A DNA stretch of 61,457 nt, from positions 1-61,457 of the forward strand of contig CAIRYK010000038.1 of assembly GCA_903882805.1 (NCBI GenBank), in the 5' to 3' direction. Of this stretch, positions 18,901 through 27,622 are shown one piece after another (positions within the stretch are counted from its first letter, which is position 1; every line of letters starts with the position of its first letter). This DNA comes from an uncultured Bacteroidota bacterium. Its GTDB lineage: Bacteria; Bacteroidota; Bacteroidia; Chitinophagales; Chitinophagaceae. The position numbers and the translations under genes are program-made. The notes under the pieces are model-generated. The model saw only the letters and a list, made by a program, of their open reading frames with translations. It was not told the origin of the DNA and ran no database searches.

Positions 18901-20029
18901 TCGCGTCGTTGTTATAGTAGGTAAAGTTGGTCATTCTCAACTGCTCAACAGTATCTGGCAAACCAGCTCTCTTCACAGGGCGCAATGGACCTTTAAAGAA
19001 GTCGAGCGCCACCTGTGGAGGCGTAAGACCGTAGCTGTTTACTGGATGGCTGGGGGCGCCATCATCGTTAGTACCGTTGTACAATATACCCAAACCTCTG
19101 CTGGTATCGCAACCAATAAAGTCATCAAGGTAGTAACCCAAATCCGCATCATCCCATACAGCGATAAATGTACTGTCGATGGTCAACGGACCGCGGTTAA
19201 TTACGCGGTAGTTGTAAAAGGTAGCATTATTTAGGAAGTCCTGTGTAGCATAGGCAAATGCTGAAGTCTGCACCTCAATACCCATTGCTGCAGTAATAGA
19301 CTGCTGTTTGATGTTACCAGCGTCGTTAAACACCCACCAGATATACTGGTCGCCGGTGATCAACGGATACTCACCCTTGCTTGGCTCGTACACGCCATTA
19401 CCATTTATGTCTTTAAACGGTGCGTAAGAATTGTTTACGTTAAGGCTAATGTTCGATACGCCGCCTTTCGCTTTCACGTTGGGGTTACCGGTTGCAGGCC
19501 ATTGGTTGATCGCGTCGAACTCTGAAGTGGTAGTATTACCGCTTATCTTAGACAACTCGATGAACTTGTTGATTGTAGAACGATCCACTTTCCAGAATCT
19601 GTCCCACTGTGCGCACTGGTCAGATGTGATTTTTGCGTTCACATCCAGAGCGCCTGGCCAGTAGTCATTACCATCCTGACGATAAGTCTGAGCGGCAACT
19701 TTCAGCTGACCTTGTTTATCGTAACCGCCTATCCAGCAAGACGCTGCGAACTGGGAGCTTTTACCTGATCCTTTGGGAATTTCGTATGCAGCGCCGCCCA
19801 CACCTATGTTCCACCACATATCTCCACCTGTCATCAACCTTGCGCGAACGTTGTTGATGTCAAGGTCAAGGGCTTCTGATGCTGGCAAACAGCCGGAAGC
19901 AGAGGCTTTTAACTGGGATTTGCGGTGTGTTGATACCACATTCTCACGTGCGCTCAAATTTCCTGCGAGTCCCATTATTCCCAACAGGACAATGGCGCCG
20001 GTAAATCGTATTTTGTTTCTAAGCAGCAT
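15998..20029 (-). CDS. Large secreted/surface protein with T9SS-like C-terminal domain (1343 aa)
   Basis: A signal peptide (MLLRNKIRFTGAIVLLGIMG, then LAGNLSARE) starts a long beta-rich protein with calcium-loop-like stretches (DINGNGVYEPSKGEYP, DLNTDGVSPKYAESDTDRG). The last ~90 residues (IYAVPNPYYGYSGWERN ... VTINIYSLDGTLVRTL ... GLPISSGMYLMDV) resemble the FlgD-like/T9SS C-terminal fold. It sits 32 bp after a TonB-dependent receptor gene and 33 bp before the PorV-like gene, so the three are likely one operon. No enzyme motif was recognised. A cell-surface partner of the receptor is the most likely role (inference). Confidence 0.8.
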   Translation of the reverse strand: MLLRNKIRFTGAIVLLGIMGLAGNLSARENVVSTHRKSQLKASASGCLPASEALDLDINNVRARLMTGGDMWWNIGVGGAAYEIPKGSGKSSQFAASCWIGGYDKQGQLKVAAQTYRQDGNDYWPGALDVNAKITSDQCAQWDRFWKVDRSTINKFIELSKISGNTTTSEFDAINQWPATGNPNVKAKGGVSNISLNVNNSYAPFKDINGNGVYEPSKGEYPLITGDQYIWWVFNDAGNIKQQSITAAMGIEVQTSAFAYATQDFLNNATFYNYRVINRGPLTIDSTFIAVWDDADLGYYLDDFIGCDTSRGLGILYNGTNDDGAPSHPVNSYGLTPPQVALDFFKGPLRPVKRAGLPDTVEQLRMTNFTYYNNDASSIGNPDNGVQIYNYMTGSIRNGQRFADDFQGPGVPSKGYGSGPVSNFVFWGDPGNASEWSECACANPPGDRRFVFSSGPFQLLSGAINDITIGVVWAKGVGGCPSTNFKTIKNVDDQAQALFDNKFKTVEGPEAPRMVVRELDRKLIVYLVNDYGSNNYGENYGRSDSSYKDSLQYHQIVVKAQGNKDSLYRFQGYRVFQLANSQVTASEIFDPNTGEVDNTKAYEVFQCDVHDSVKQIVNYVKNINISDTTHIPQIKVNGKDSGIVHSFVLTNDQFATGSDKRFINYHNYYFVAIAYAYNNFSSFDSRNTVSTQDVPYLGSSHGAGGIDVPKLTVMPNPANGDMGTILNADYGSGVEITRVEGMGNGGNIIQLDAASEAAAVADGKVDKATYVAGQGPIDVKVVDPLLVPKYNWVLQIAGADSLIVADSTRRIRNKATWRLTALENGRPVDTIYSETTLAGVNEQILQKYGLSVSVTQVGTPGSNNQLDGNGYLTSDITFDDPSTPWLWGVQDQNDSSFSNWLRSGNVQKFKTPSPPNTTTDPRGNPCYFNDYMKLDVNSNYGNMLDNFTPTKSTWGPYCLASAWAFYHLTNSAGAGSPCGFDIAYSPRTQDIGHFQALPDVDLVFTSDKSKWTRVAVIEEQEDSTLAEGNALKFLLRRHRSWNGDLNTDGVSPKYAESDTDRGMSWFPGYAVDQNTGKRLNIVFGEDSYLTSDNGGDMIWNPSSVKFNPFDNSIIYGGKHIVYILNSAYDSDKVFVANVKKYYTSNVFLQRAYEPMQWIGVPTSNPTVPMLSLKDGLIPTTTRLRFRVKRPYSSYHAVADTNNIPDVKVIPGMATNPYYTFSTSGLAKIAKSDTTDRTRILNRIYAVPNPYYGYSGWERNRYDTKVRIINLPSKVTINIYSLDGTLVRTLSKNDNTSYIDWDIRNSVGLPISSGMYLMDVKAEGLGETVIKWFGAARPLDVTTY

Positions 20030-20061
20030 AACTTATCAAAGTTATATATTAATAAATGTTA

Positions 20062-23000
20062 TTAAAAATTGAATTCCAGAGCAAGACTAATAGTACGTGC
20101 GTAGTTCAGGTTGTATGGGTTGTTGATCTGTATCTTGTACAAGTCTGTGTAAGACTGTGGATTAGTTTGCTGTGGAACATACTGTGCGCCAAAGGTTGAT
20201 GACAGATAACCGTTATCGTCTGCCTTGCCGGTATAACCATATACGCCAAGTATTTCGCGTGTGTTCAGCAAGTTGTTGATCTGCAATATTGCCTTAACAA
20301 ACATTGGTTTCTTTGGCTTGATGCCTTCTGGTGCATTTTTCTGTTTGCTACCAAATGCAAGCGAAAAGTCTTTGTCCAAACGAAGGTCAACGCCGTAGTG
20401 CCATGGCAAACGAGAACCGTTAACGCCGCCCATTACTGTATTACCTTGAGCGCTGGTGTATCTTGTGTATGGTTCGCCGCTTCTGCCTCTTGCTATAACG
20501 TGAACGCCTGCATTCTGGAAGATGTGGCTTTTACCTACTGTTGGACCTTCGCCATCATTGAAACGGTAATCGATGTTAGCGATGATGTTGTGACGAGAAT
20601 CGAAGTCGGCAGCAGTTACATATCTCAGGTTTGGCAATCCTGCATCCACAAGGCTACCTAACAAACCACGACCAGAGGTTGGAGATGAACCTGTACCTTC
20701 TGCAAACTGCAGTGTATAAGATACGCCCATTGTCAGGTGGTTGGTAGCGCGCAGGTCATACAACAGGGTTGTACCTTTTGTTGTAGAGAAGTCGCGGTTG
20801 CCGTAAGAATAGTAGGTAGTTGGGTAAGCGTACAACAATGGAACTACTGTGATCATGTCTTTTCTTTCTTTGTAGAAAGCTGTGATGGTCAAAGCCGAGC
20901 TCTTAGTAAGTTTCTGTTGGAAACCAACTTCATAGTCAAACGTTTTCTGAGGTTTCAGGTTAGGGTTGTTAATAGTACCCTGTGCGTTCTGTGCAAGGAA
21001 GAAGTAATCGTATGCAGTTGCATTGATACCGCCTGTTGGACGCTGAACATAGATATCATAGTGTGCATAGAAGTTGGCAACGTCTGATATTGGGAAAGAG
21101 AATGATACGCGGGGCATAACGTTTACCTGTGGTGTATAGTCGGTAAATGAGTTGTTTGCATTAAAGCCGGTATCAGTAATTTTTGGAGTGTTACCAGTTG
21201 CGTCTTTTACCAGGAAAGGCTGAGGATCGCGACCGCCTGAGAATTGTTTCAGGGTTGCAGGGCTCTCAATATACTTACCAGTTGGGTCGTACCAGTTGTT
21301 ACCGCTACGGTAGCCTATTACGCCTGGACTTGTAGAGCTGTTATCATCTACATACACTACATAATCTTTACCAATATTACCTGGGTGGTTGCCTTGGTTA
21401 AACTGATTCAAAGAACCGTCAACCTGACCTACTGTTTTCTCAGCATACAAAGAGAATGGATCTTTCAACACCTTTGTGTTAGCTGAATAACGCTCTACGC
21501 GCACACCTACGTTGAAGTGGATATCCTTATACTCAAACCTGTCGAGCAAATAACCGGCGATATAGTTAGGGCTGAATGCGCCGATAGGACGAGTGTAGTT
21601 GCCGCCCGGACGATCTTTAGCAGTCCAGAAATCATTGAAGTTTACGTTACCCTGCTCTGCGCCAGTGTAAGTATAACCCTGATAAGTAACGAATGGGTTA
21701 CCGCTGTGCAACAGTTCGTCGGCAGAGAACATACTCAATGAGAATGTTGATGGATCATAAGCGTCGATGTTGATGTTCTTAGTGCGATCAAATCCAAGTT
21801 TCTTTCTCAGGTTAGTATCAAATGTAGATGTACCTATGTTTTTGTAGTTGTAGATGATGGTATCTGAAGATGTTGGAGAAACGTTCTTTGCAACGCCGCT
21901 TGGGTCATAATACAATTCGTTTCCAGTAACCGGATCTTTAGAGTATTTGTATTGTACGCCGTTGATCAGGAATATTGGATTTTGTTTATCCAGTTTCAGG
22001 TTACCGTTGGTTTGGCTGCTCACCAAGCCTCTCATCAAAGACCACAAAGAGTTAGTACCTGTGTTGCCTGGGTTAGAGTATACAACGTAGTTTCTTTCTA
22101 CGCGCTGCTGATAGTACAAACCAAATTCAATTGCGTGTTTTGTTTTACCTGCAAGCAGGTCGAAAGATGCGTCAACAGTAAGTGCGTACTGGCTGCTGTT
22201 GAAGTTCTGGTAATAAAACTGTGTAGCGCCTGGGCTGTAGAACATACCATAAGTAAACTTAGGTTCGTCGCCGTTAGCCAAACCGTTCTTAGCTTGAATT
22301 TCAGAGATAGCCAATGGCAGGTTGCCGCGCTGATAGTTATAATACTGAGTTGTATAATTTGCAAGGTTTGGGTTCAGTTCGCTACGCTCGTAAGCAATAC
22401 CCTGCGATGACGTGCCATATAATACTGTTCCTTTTTTACCAGACAATGAGTCGGTGCCAAGACTGGTCAACGATGTAGCATAGTTGTCTACTCTGTTCTC
22501 GATAAACTTACCATTGTAGCCATACTTAAAGATGTCGTTACCAAATTTAGGATCAGAAACATCCTGATGAACTAACTGGTAATCGGCTTGTACTTTATAG
22601 AATGCATTAGAGATGATGCTGTGATTTGCAGAAGTATCATTTGATTTACCGAACTTCTGTGTGAAACGCAAATAACCGCGACCAGATATAGTATTCAGGT
22701 TTGGAGTTGCTTCTGGAGCAAACAATATACGTGCACGGCTGTAGAGATCTTGTTTAGTGTAGCCAAAAGTACCGCCGGCAGCAATACGCATATTCTCAGT
22801 TACCTGATAGTCGAGCTTACCGTTAAGGCGCGCTTCCACAGTTGCGTTGTGCGGAGTTATTTTTACTTTCTCCAGAGAATCGTAAGTGATGTAGTTGCTC
22901 GCATAGTTATATACAGGGTTACCGCTGTTGTCGTTTATGATACGCAGTGGGTTTTTCTGAAGGCGGTTCAATACGTCGCCCTTAGTTACATACTGCTGAT

Positions 23001-23862
23001 CGTAGGTAGGATACCTGTTTTTATCATTATAATAGTCGCCGCTCAACGCAAAACCCAACACAGGCTTTTTGTGTGTGCTGTCTACTCTTTTCTTCAATAA
23101 TGGACCAGCGATAGAAAAGTTAGCCAGATTGTTGTTGTAGCCATCAATAGAGTGCTGCAAACGAACCTGACCAGTCATTTTCTGCGATACGCCGCGAGAA
23201 GTGATATTTACCACACCGCCTGATACGTCTCCGTAGTTGGCGGGAATACCTGAAGTGATCACCTCGATCTGCTCAATAGAGCCCTGAGACATGTTTGTAC
23301 CTACTGTACCCTGCACCTGCACACCATCTATTATATATAATGTACCTGAAGAACGAGCGCCGCCGAAGCTGATGTCGCTACCTCTTTTCTGCTGATATGT
23401 ACCTGGCTGCAATGCCACAAGGTCAGATACCTCGGTAGTGGGTATGTTTTTGATTTCCTCTTTACCCATCTTTCTCGATGTGCTACCCTGCTCAATCAAC
23501 GGAATTTTGTAAGAAGTTACAGTTACGCCAGTCAAACCAACGGTGTGCAGCTTCATATTGAAGTTGAGGGGAGTGGTTGCGCCGGGGTTCACGCGCACAT
23601 TTTGTACAAGTATTGAGTCATAGCCCGAATACAATACTAATACATCATAGGTTCCCGGCTCCAGTGGTTTTACGGTGTAATTACCATCGTAGTCGGTTAC
23701 GTTACCCCCCCTTAGTGTACCCCCCTGGTACACTTGCACTACAGCGCTGGGAAGCGGCTCTTTTTTCTCATCCAATACCCGTCCACCAATTTCCTGCGCA
23801 AATGCGGAACCGGATAGTCCTGTAAAAATAAATAGAAGCAGATTACGTAATGTACGTGTCAT
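20062..23862 (-). CDS. TonB-dependent receptor with carboxypeptidase-regulatory-like domain
   Basis: A 1266-aa outer-membrane protein: signal peptide (MTRTLRNLLLFIFTGLSGS, then AFAQ); CarboxypepD_reg-like domain at ~25-105 (GGRVLDEKKEPLPSAVVQV, DYDGNYTVKPLEPGTYDV); plug at ~120-235 (IPTTEVSDLVALQPGTYQ, LYIIDGVQV, SGGVVNITSRG); then a 22-strand-type barrel ending in the terminal Phe of FNF. The family moves ligands across the outer membrane using ExbBD-TonB energy, but some Bacteroidota members act in surface-protein export. There is no SusD gene beside it, so it is not a standard SusCD pair; the neighbours are a T9SS-like surface protein and a PorV-like barrel. Confidence 0.92.
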   Translation of the reverse strand: MTRTLRNLLLFIFTGLSGSAFAQEIGGRVLDEKKEPLPSAVVQVYQGGTLRGGNVTDYDGNYTVKPLEPGTYDVLVLYSGYDSILVQNVRVNPGATTPLNFNMKLHTVGLTGVTVTSYKIPLIEQGSTSRKMGKEEIKNIPTTEVSDLVALQPGTYQQKRGSDISFGGARSSGTLYIIDGVQVQGTVGTNMSQGSIEQIEVITSGIPANYGDVSGGVVNITSRGVSQKMTGQVRLQHSIDGYNNNLANFSIAGPLLKKRVDSTHKKPVLGFALSGDYYNDKNRYPTYDQQYVTKGDVLNRLQKNPLRIINDNSGNPVYNYASNYITYDSLEKVKITPHNATVEARLNGKLDYQVTENMRIAAGGTFGYTKQDLYSRARILFAPEATPNLNTISGRGYLRFTQKFGKSNDTSANHSIISNAFYKVQADYQLVHQDVSDPKFGNDIFKYGYNGKFIENRVDNYATSLTSLGTDSLSGKKGTVLYGTSSQGIAYERSELNPNLANYTTQYYNYQRGNLPLAISEIQAKNGLANGDEPKFTYGMFYSPGATQFYYQNFNSSQYALTVDASFDLLAGKTKHAIEFGLYYQQRVERNYVVYSNPGNTGTNSLWSLMRGLVSSQTNGNLKLDKQNPIFLINGVQYKYSKDPVTGNELYYDPSGVAKNVSPTSSDTIIYNYKNIGTSTFDTNLRKKLGFDRTKNINIDAYDPSTFSLSMFSADELLHSGNPFVTYQGYTYTGAEQGNVNFNDFWTAKDRPGGNYTRPIGAFSPNYIAGYLLDRFEYKDIHFNVGVRVERYSANTKVLKDPFSLYAEKTVGQVDGSLNQFNQGNHPGNIGKDYVVYVDDNSSTSPGVIGYRSGNNWYDPTGKYIESPATLKQFSGGRDPQPFLVKDATGNTPKITDTGFNANNSFTDYTPQVNVMPRVSFSFPISDVANFYAHYDIYVQRPTGGINATAYDYFFLAQNAQGTINNPNLKPQKTFDYEVGFQQKLTKSSALTITAFYKERKDMITVVPLLYAYPTTYYSYGNRDFSTTKGTTLLYDLRATNHLTMGVSYTLQFAEGTGSSPTSGRGLLGSLVDAGLPNLRYVTAADFDSRHNIIANIDYRFNDGEGPTVGKSHIFQNAGVHVIARGRSGEPYTRYTSAQGNTVMGGVNGSRLPWHYGVDLRLDKDFSLAFGSKQKNAPEGIKPKKPMFVKAILQINNLLNTREILGVYGYTGKADDNGYLSSTFGAQYVPQQTNPQSYTDLYKIQINNPYNLNYARTISLALEFNF

Positions 23863-24162
23863 ATCCTGTATTAATAAATTATTAGCAAATGAGGCGTAAA
23901 GGTAAAAAAATCTGTTAAAAAACCACGCTAAGCAAATTTATTTTCCCCTATTATCTTATATAATTTTGAAATCCATGCAACCAAATCTCTCGTTTATAAA
24001 ATCGTCGCCATATATACAGACGTGTTTCTGTACAAAAATCTTGGGCTGAAAGCCAAAAAAAGTTAATTTTTTTTTGAAAACCCTTAATATAGACTATTTT
24101 TATAACGCAAATAAAGCCAATTTTGCCTAAAACCGCCCTATATTACTATCAGTTAATATTTA
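23863..24162 (-). promoter_or_regulatory. Intergenic region with candidate promoter of the TonB operon
   Basis: A 300-bp AT-rich gap with no gene. On the minus strand TACCTTTA (complement of 23897-23904) matches the -7 box and gives a ~30-nt leader before the ATG at 23862. The -33 element is weak. The run of T near 24070 is not preceded by a convincing stem. Confidence 0.5.
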
Positions 24163-25101
24163 TCAGCCCACAATCTTCTGTAAAAGTGTGGCGCTCATCT
24201 TGTAGAGGGCCTCGTAGGTATAGCCGGCTATGTGCGGCGTTATTATTACGTTATCCTTTTTCGCCAGCTCATCTACTATCTTTCGCAAGTCGGGCTTCAT
24301 ACGTTCCAGGGGCTCCTGTTCTACCACGTCCAGGCAGGCGCCCGTTACCCTACCCCTTTCTATCCCCCTTTTTAAAGCCGCAGTATCTACTACTTGTCCC
24401 CGCGACGTATTCACGAGTATAAACTTTTTCTGCATTCGATCCACAAAACCATCATCGAAGCACTTTAAGGTATCGGCCTGCAGCGGCACATGAAAGCTCA
24501 CTATATCGGCCTGTTCATATATCTGCTCCAGCGTATCCACACGCTGCACATAGGTAGGTACGGGTTCATTGCTATATTTATCATATACCAGTATCCGCAT
24601 ATCAAAGCCCATCAGCTTTTTGGCAAAAGCTCTACCTGTGTGCCCGAAACCTATAATACCTATTGTTTTCCCCTCCAGCTCCGCGCCGCGATTCTCTTCG
24701 CGTTTCCACATCCCGGCCTGCACCTCGGAAGCGCTCCAACCTATGCGTCTTATCAGGCTCAGTAACATACCCAGCGCATGTTCGCCTACTGCATTGCAGT
24801 TGCCCTCGGGGCTGCTGTAGCAGCGCACACCCTTACTTGCCGCATAGGGCAGGTCTATCACCTCCATGCCGCTGCCCATCCTGCCTATCCACTGTAGCAG
24901 CGGCGCAGCGTTTATCAGGTCTTTGTCCAGTTGTAACCTTGTCGATATTATCACCCCTACGCAGTCGGCTATAAGCCCCGGGGCTGTGTCCTGGGTTATA
25001 CCCTCTGCCATCCGCAGTTGGTAGCCTGCCGCTACCAGCCCGTCTGTTAGCGCCTTATGCACGGGCGCTGCTATCAGCACATAGCCAAGTTGTCGCTCCA
25101 T
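24163..25101 (-). CDS. D-isomer-specific 2-hydroxyacid dehydrogenase (SerA-like)
   Basis: A 312-aa NAD-dependent dehydrogenase. The Rossmann motif GIIGFGHTGRAFAKKL is followed by LVYDKY, whose Asp favours NAD over NADP. Catalytic segments are VNTSRGQVVDTAAL (Arg), GACLDVVEQEPL (Glu) and ITPHIAGYT (His). It is shorter than classical SerA because it lacks the C-terminal ACT domain, so it may be phosphoglycerate dehydrogenase or a related 2-hydroxyacid dehydrogenase. It starts 5 bp after rsmA and is probably cotranscribed with it. Confidence 0.88.
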   Translation of the reverse strand: MERQLGYVLIAAPVHKALTDGLVAAGYQLRMAEGITQDTAPGLIADCVGVIISTRLQLDKDLINAAPLLQWIGRMGSGMEVIDLPYAASKGVRCYSSPEGNCNAVGEHALGMLLSLIRRIGWSASEVQAGMWKREENRGAELEGKTIGIIGFGHTGRAFAKKLMGFDMRILVYDKYSNEPVPTYVQRVDTLEQIYEQADIVSFHVPLQADTLKCFDDGFVDRMQKKFILVNTSRGQVVDTAALKRGIERGRVTGACLDVVEQEPLERMKPDLRKIVDELAKKDNVIITPHIAGYTYEALYKMSATLLQKIVG

Positions 25102-25106
25102 ATATA

Positions 25107-25898
25107 TTATAGGTGTTGCTCGCCGGTAGTATCTACTCCGGTAGCATACTTTTTATACAAATACACAAATTCTGCCACGCCCAGTTGCTCGGCGCGCTTG
25201 TTCATTAGCTCGTCGGCCATAGCCTCTGGCGGCAGTGTACTCTTCAGTGCATTGCGCAGTGTCTTGCGGCGCTGATTAAAGGCCGCCTTTACTATTATTA
25301 TAAATCTGCGTTTGTCGGTAATGCCGTGCGGGTTGTGCAAATTGGTAAACCGCAGCACACCGCTCATCACCTTTGGCGGCGGAGTAAAGCACTGCTCGCC
25401 TACATCAAACAAATATTCTACTTTAAAGAAAGCCTGCATCAGCACGCTTAGTATGCCATACACCTTCGACCCCGGTCCCGATGCTACACGCAGCGCCACC
25501 TCTTTCTGAAACATACCTATTATCTCTGCCACCTGCGGCTCCCACTCCAATGCCTTAAATAATATAGGCGAAGAAATATTGTAAGGAAAATTACCCACCA
25601 CCGAAAATACGCCCTCAAAAGGAGCCGTAGCCTTTAGTATATCCTGCAATATTATGCGGCCATTTATGCGTGCATAGGTTTTGTTCAGGTAGCGCACCTT
25701 TTCTTCATCTACCTCTATAGCCTTGTAGTCTACATCCGTCCACTCCAGCAAATACTTGGTTATAGCGCCGCCGCCAGGCCCTACCTCCAGCAGTTGCAAC
25801 CCCGGCTTATGGCCAACCTGAGCCACAATTTTTTTGCACACATTTTCGTCGTGCAAAAAATGCTGCCCTAAACTTTTTTTCAGGTGCAGCTCATTCAT
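25107..25898 (-). CDS. rsmA: 16S rRNA (adenine1518-N6/adenine1519-N6) dimethyltransferase RsmA (KsgA)
   Basis: The N-terminal LKKSLGQHFLHDENVC is the RsmA signature. The SAM-binding motif is LEVGPGGGAITKYLLE, and NFPYNISSPILFK is the N-x-P-Y catalytic loop. RsmA dimethylates two adenines in 16S helix 45 during 30S maturation. The frame stays open upstream to a TTG at 25979, but that TTG is the last part of a TTACCTTTG promoter box, so translation must start later. The ATG at 25898 places LGQHFL at the usual position; ATGs at 25925 and 25934 are also possible. Confidence 0.93.
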   Translation of the reverse strand: MNELHLKKSLGQHFLHDENVCKKIVAQVGHKPGLQLLEVGPGGGAITKYLLEWTDVDYKAIEVDEEKVRYLNKTYARINGRIILQDILKATAPFEGVFSVVGNFPYNISSPILFKALEWEPQVAEIIGMFQKEVALRVASGPGSKVYGILSVLMQAFFKVEYLFDVGEQCFTPPPKVMSGVLRFTNLHNPHGITDKRRFIIIVKAAFNQRRKTLRNALKSTLPPEAMADELMNKRAEQLGVAEFVYLYKKYATGVDTTGEQHL

Positions 25899-25976
25899 TG
25901 TAGATACCTTCTTGCCTTGCGCCATTGCATACATTGGTTTATACCGGCGCCCATATCGGGCATCGGCAACGGGCGG

Positions 25977-25984
25977 CAAAGGTA
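25977..25984 (-). promoter_or_regulatory. -7 box of the rsmA promoter
   Basis: TACCTTTG on the minus strand, in the typical context TTACCTTTGCCGCC. It excludes the TTG at 25979 as a start codon and gives a 36-72 nt leader depending on which ATG is used. Confidence 0.75.
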
Positions 25985-26137
25985 ATGGTAAACAGTTTCA
26001 ATACGAGTGTAATTAAGGCCATGAGTTACTACGCCTGCTAATACCACCTCGCCTGGCAACTAGTTTCATCCTTAGCGCTCAGTCGCCGTGCGTTTTTCTT
26101 ATGCTCAATTTCCCCGTAATTAAAAATTGAATTACAT

Positions 26138-26145
26138 TACCTTCG
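26138..26145 (+). promoter_or_regulatory. Candidate -7 box of the pepA-pdxA promoter
   Basis: TACCTTCG in the context ATTACCTTCGTTC, one mismatch from TAnnTTTG, about 22 nt before the ATG at 26168. Confidence 0.55.
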
Positions 26146-26167
26146 TTCATTACTTTAAATTTACAGC

Positions 26168-27604
26168 ATGGAATTCAAAATACTACAGAAACCAACCAAA
26201 AAGCATCAGATCGTTATTATAGACGATACTGCGCTACTCAATCAGGTTCCCGATATATCGGCCGACGAAACAACGTTCGCTACAGCGTCTTTTACTGCCG
26301 ACCAGTCGCTAGTAACCATCAACAGGTACACCCATTACATATTTATATACCTGCTCAAAGCAAAAAAAACCGACTGGCAAACCAGCGAGGCCATCCGCAA
26401 AACCGGAGCAGACCTCACCGCTGCCTGCAACAAATATAAAATAGACGAAATAACCATCACCAACTGTTCTTCGCACGATTCGGTAGCTATTTTGTGTGCC
26501 GAGGGTATGGCTCTTGCCAACTACCAGTTTCTGAAATACCGCACAGAAGCTGCCAAAATAACCAACACACTAAAGCGGATATGCTTTGCCAAAGACACTG
26601 CCAGCGCTAAAGAAGTAGCGCAACTCACAGCAACCATAGAGGCAATTTATCTGGCGCGCACTATGGTAAATGAGCCGCTCAACTTTATGTCGGCCGAGCA
26701 ACTGGCTCACGAAATTGCCGACATGGGCAAGGAAGCGGGCTTTAAAGTAACCATACTGAACAAAGCCAAAATTGAAAAAGAAAAAATGGGCGGCCTGTTG
26801 GCTGTAAACCGTGGTAGTGTTCAGCCGCCTACGTTTACGGTAATGGAGTACGAGCCCAAAAAAGCCATCAACAAGCAACCTATTGTACTGGTAGGTAAGG
26901 GCGTGGTGTACGATACCGGCGGACTATCGCTAAAACCTACGCCCAACTCTATGGACAGGATGAAGAGCGACATGAGCGGGGCTGCCCTGGTGGCAGGCGC
27001 TATGTATGCCATTGCCAAAATGCAGCTACCCCTGCATGTGGTAGCATTGGCGCCCGCCACCGACAACCGCCCCGGCGAAGAAGCCTACACCCCCGGCGAC
27101 GTTATAACCATGATGAGCGGCGCAACAGTAGAAGTACTGAACACCGATGCCGAAGGCCGTATGATATTGGCCGACGCGCTGCACTATGCCAAACGCTACA
27201 AACCTGAACTGGTAATAGACTTTGCAACCCTTACAGGCGCAGCATCGGTAGCCGTGGGCGAGTATGGCATTGTGTGCATGGGCACTGCCGAAGACGATAC
27301 CAAGCAGGCGTTCAACGAAAGCGGTTTCCGCCAGTATGAGCGACTTGTTGAATATCCGCTATGGGATGAATATGGCGAATTGATTAAATCGGATATTGCC
27401 GATCTTAAAAATGTAGGCGGGCCATCGGGCGGCGCTATTACTGCAGGTAAATTCCTTCAGCATTTCACCGACTACCCTTGGATGCACTTCGATATTGCCG
27501 GCGTTTCTTTTGCTACTTCAAAAAAAGGCTACACACCCATAGGAGGCACGGGCTACGGCATGCGTATGCTCATAGATTTCCTGTCTAACTACGGTAAAGC
27601 TTAA
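26168..27604 (+). CDS. pepA: Leucyl aminopeptidase (M17 family)
   Basis: A 478-aa protein with a variable N-terminal domain and the C-terminal M17 catalytic domain. Metal and catalytic segments are VGKGVVYDTGGLSLKP, the MKSDMSGA stretch, and the family signature NTDAEGRMIL. M17 enzymes are hexameric two-metal aminopeptidases that remove N-terminal residues from peptides in the cytoplasm. No signal peptide is present. It is the first gene of a pair with pdxA, 18 bp downstream. Confidence 0.95.
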   Translation: MEFKILQKPTKKHQIVIIDDTALLNQVPDISADETTFATASFTADQSLVTINRYTHYIFIYLLKAKKTDWQTSEAIRKTGADLTAACNKYKIDEITITNCSSHDSVAILCAEGMALANYQFLKYRTEAAKITNTLKRICFAKDTASAKEVAQLTATIEAIYLARTMVNEPLNFMSAEQLAHEIADMGKEAGFKVTILNKAKIEKEKMGGLLAVNRGSVQPPTFTVMEYEPKKAINKQPIVLVGKGVVYDTGGLSLKPTPNSMDRMKSDMSGAALVAGAMYAIAKMQLPLHVVALAPATDNRPGEEAYTPGDVITMMSGATVEVLNTDAEGRMILADALHYAKRYKPELVIDFATLTGAASVAVGEYGIVCMGTAEDDTKQAFNESGFRQYERLVEYPLWDEYGELIKSDIADLKNVGGPSGGAITAGKFLQHFTDYPWMHFDIAGVSFATSKKGYTPIGGTGYGMRMLIDFLSNYGKA

Positions 27605-27622
27605 CCACCACAACCAACAAAC

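Noticed and set aside
20062..23862. SusC/SusD polysaccharide utilisation locus
   Set aside because: No SusD-like lipoprotein or glycoside hydrolase is adjacent; the neighbours are a T9SS-like surface protein and a PorV-like barrel.
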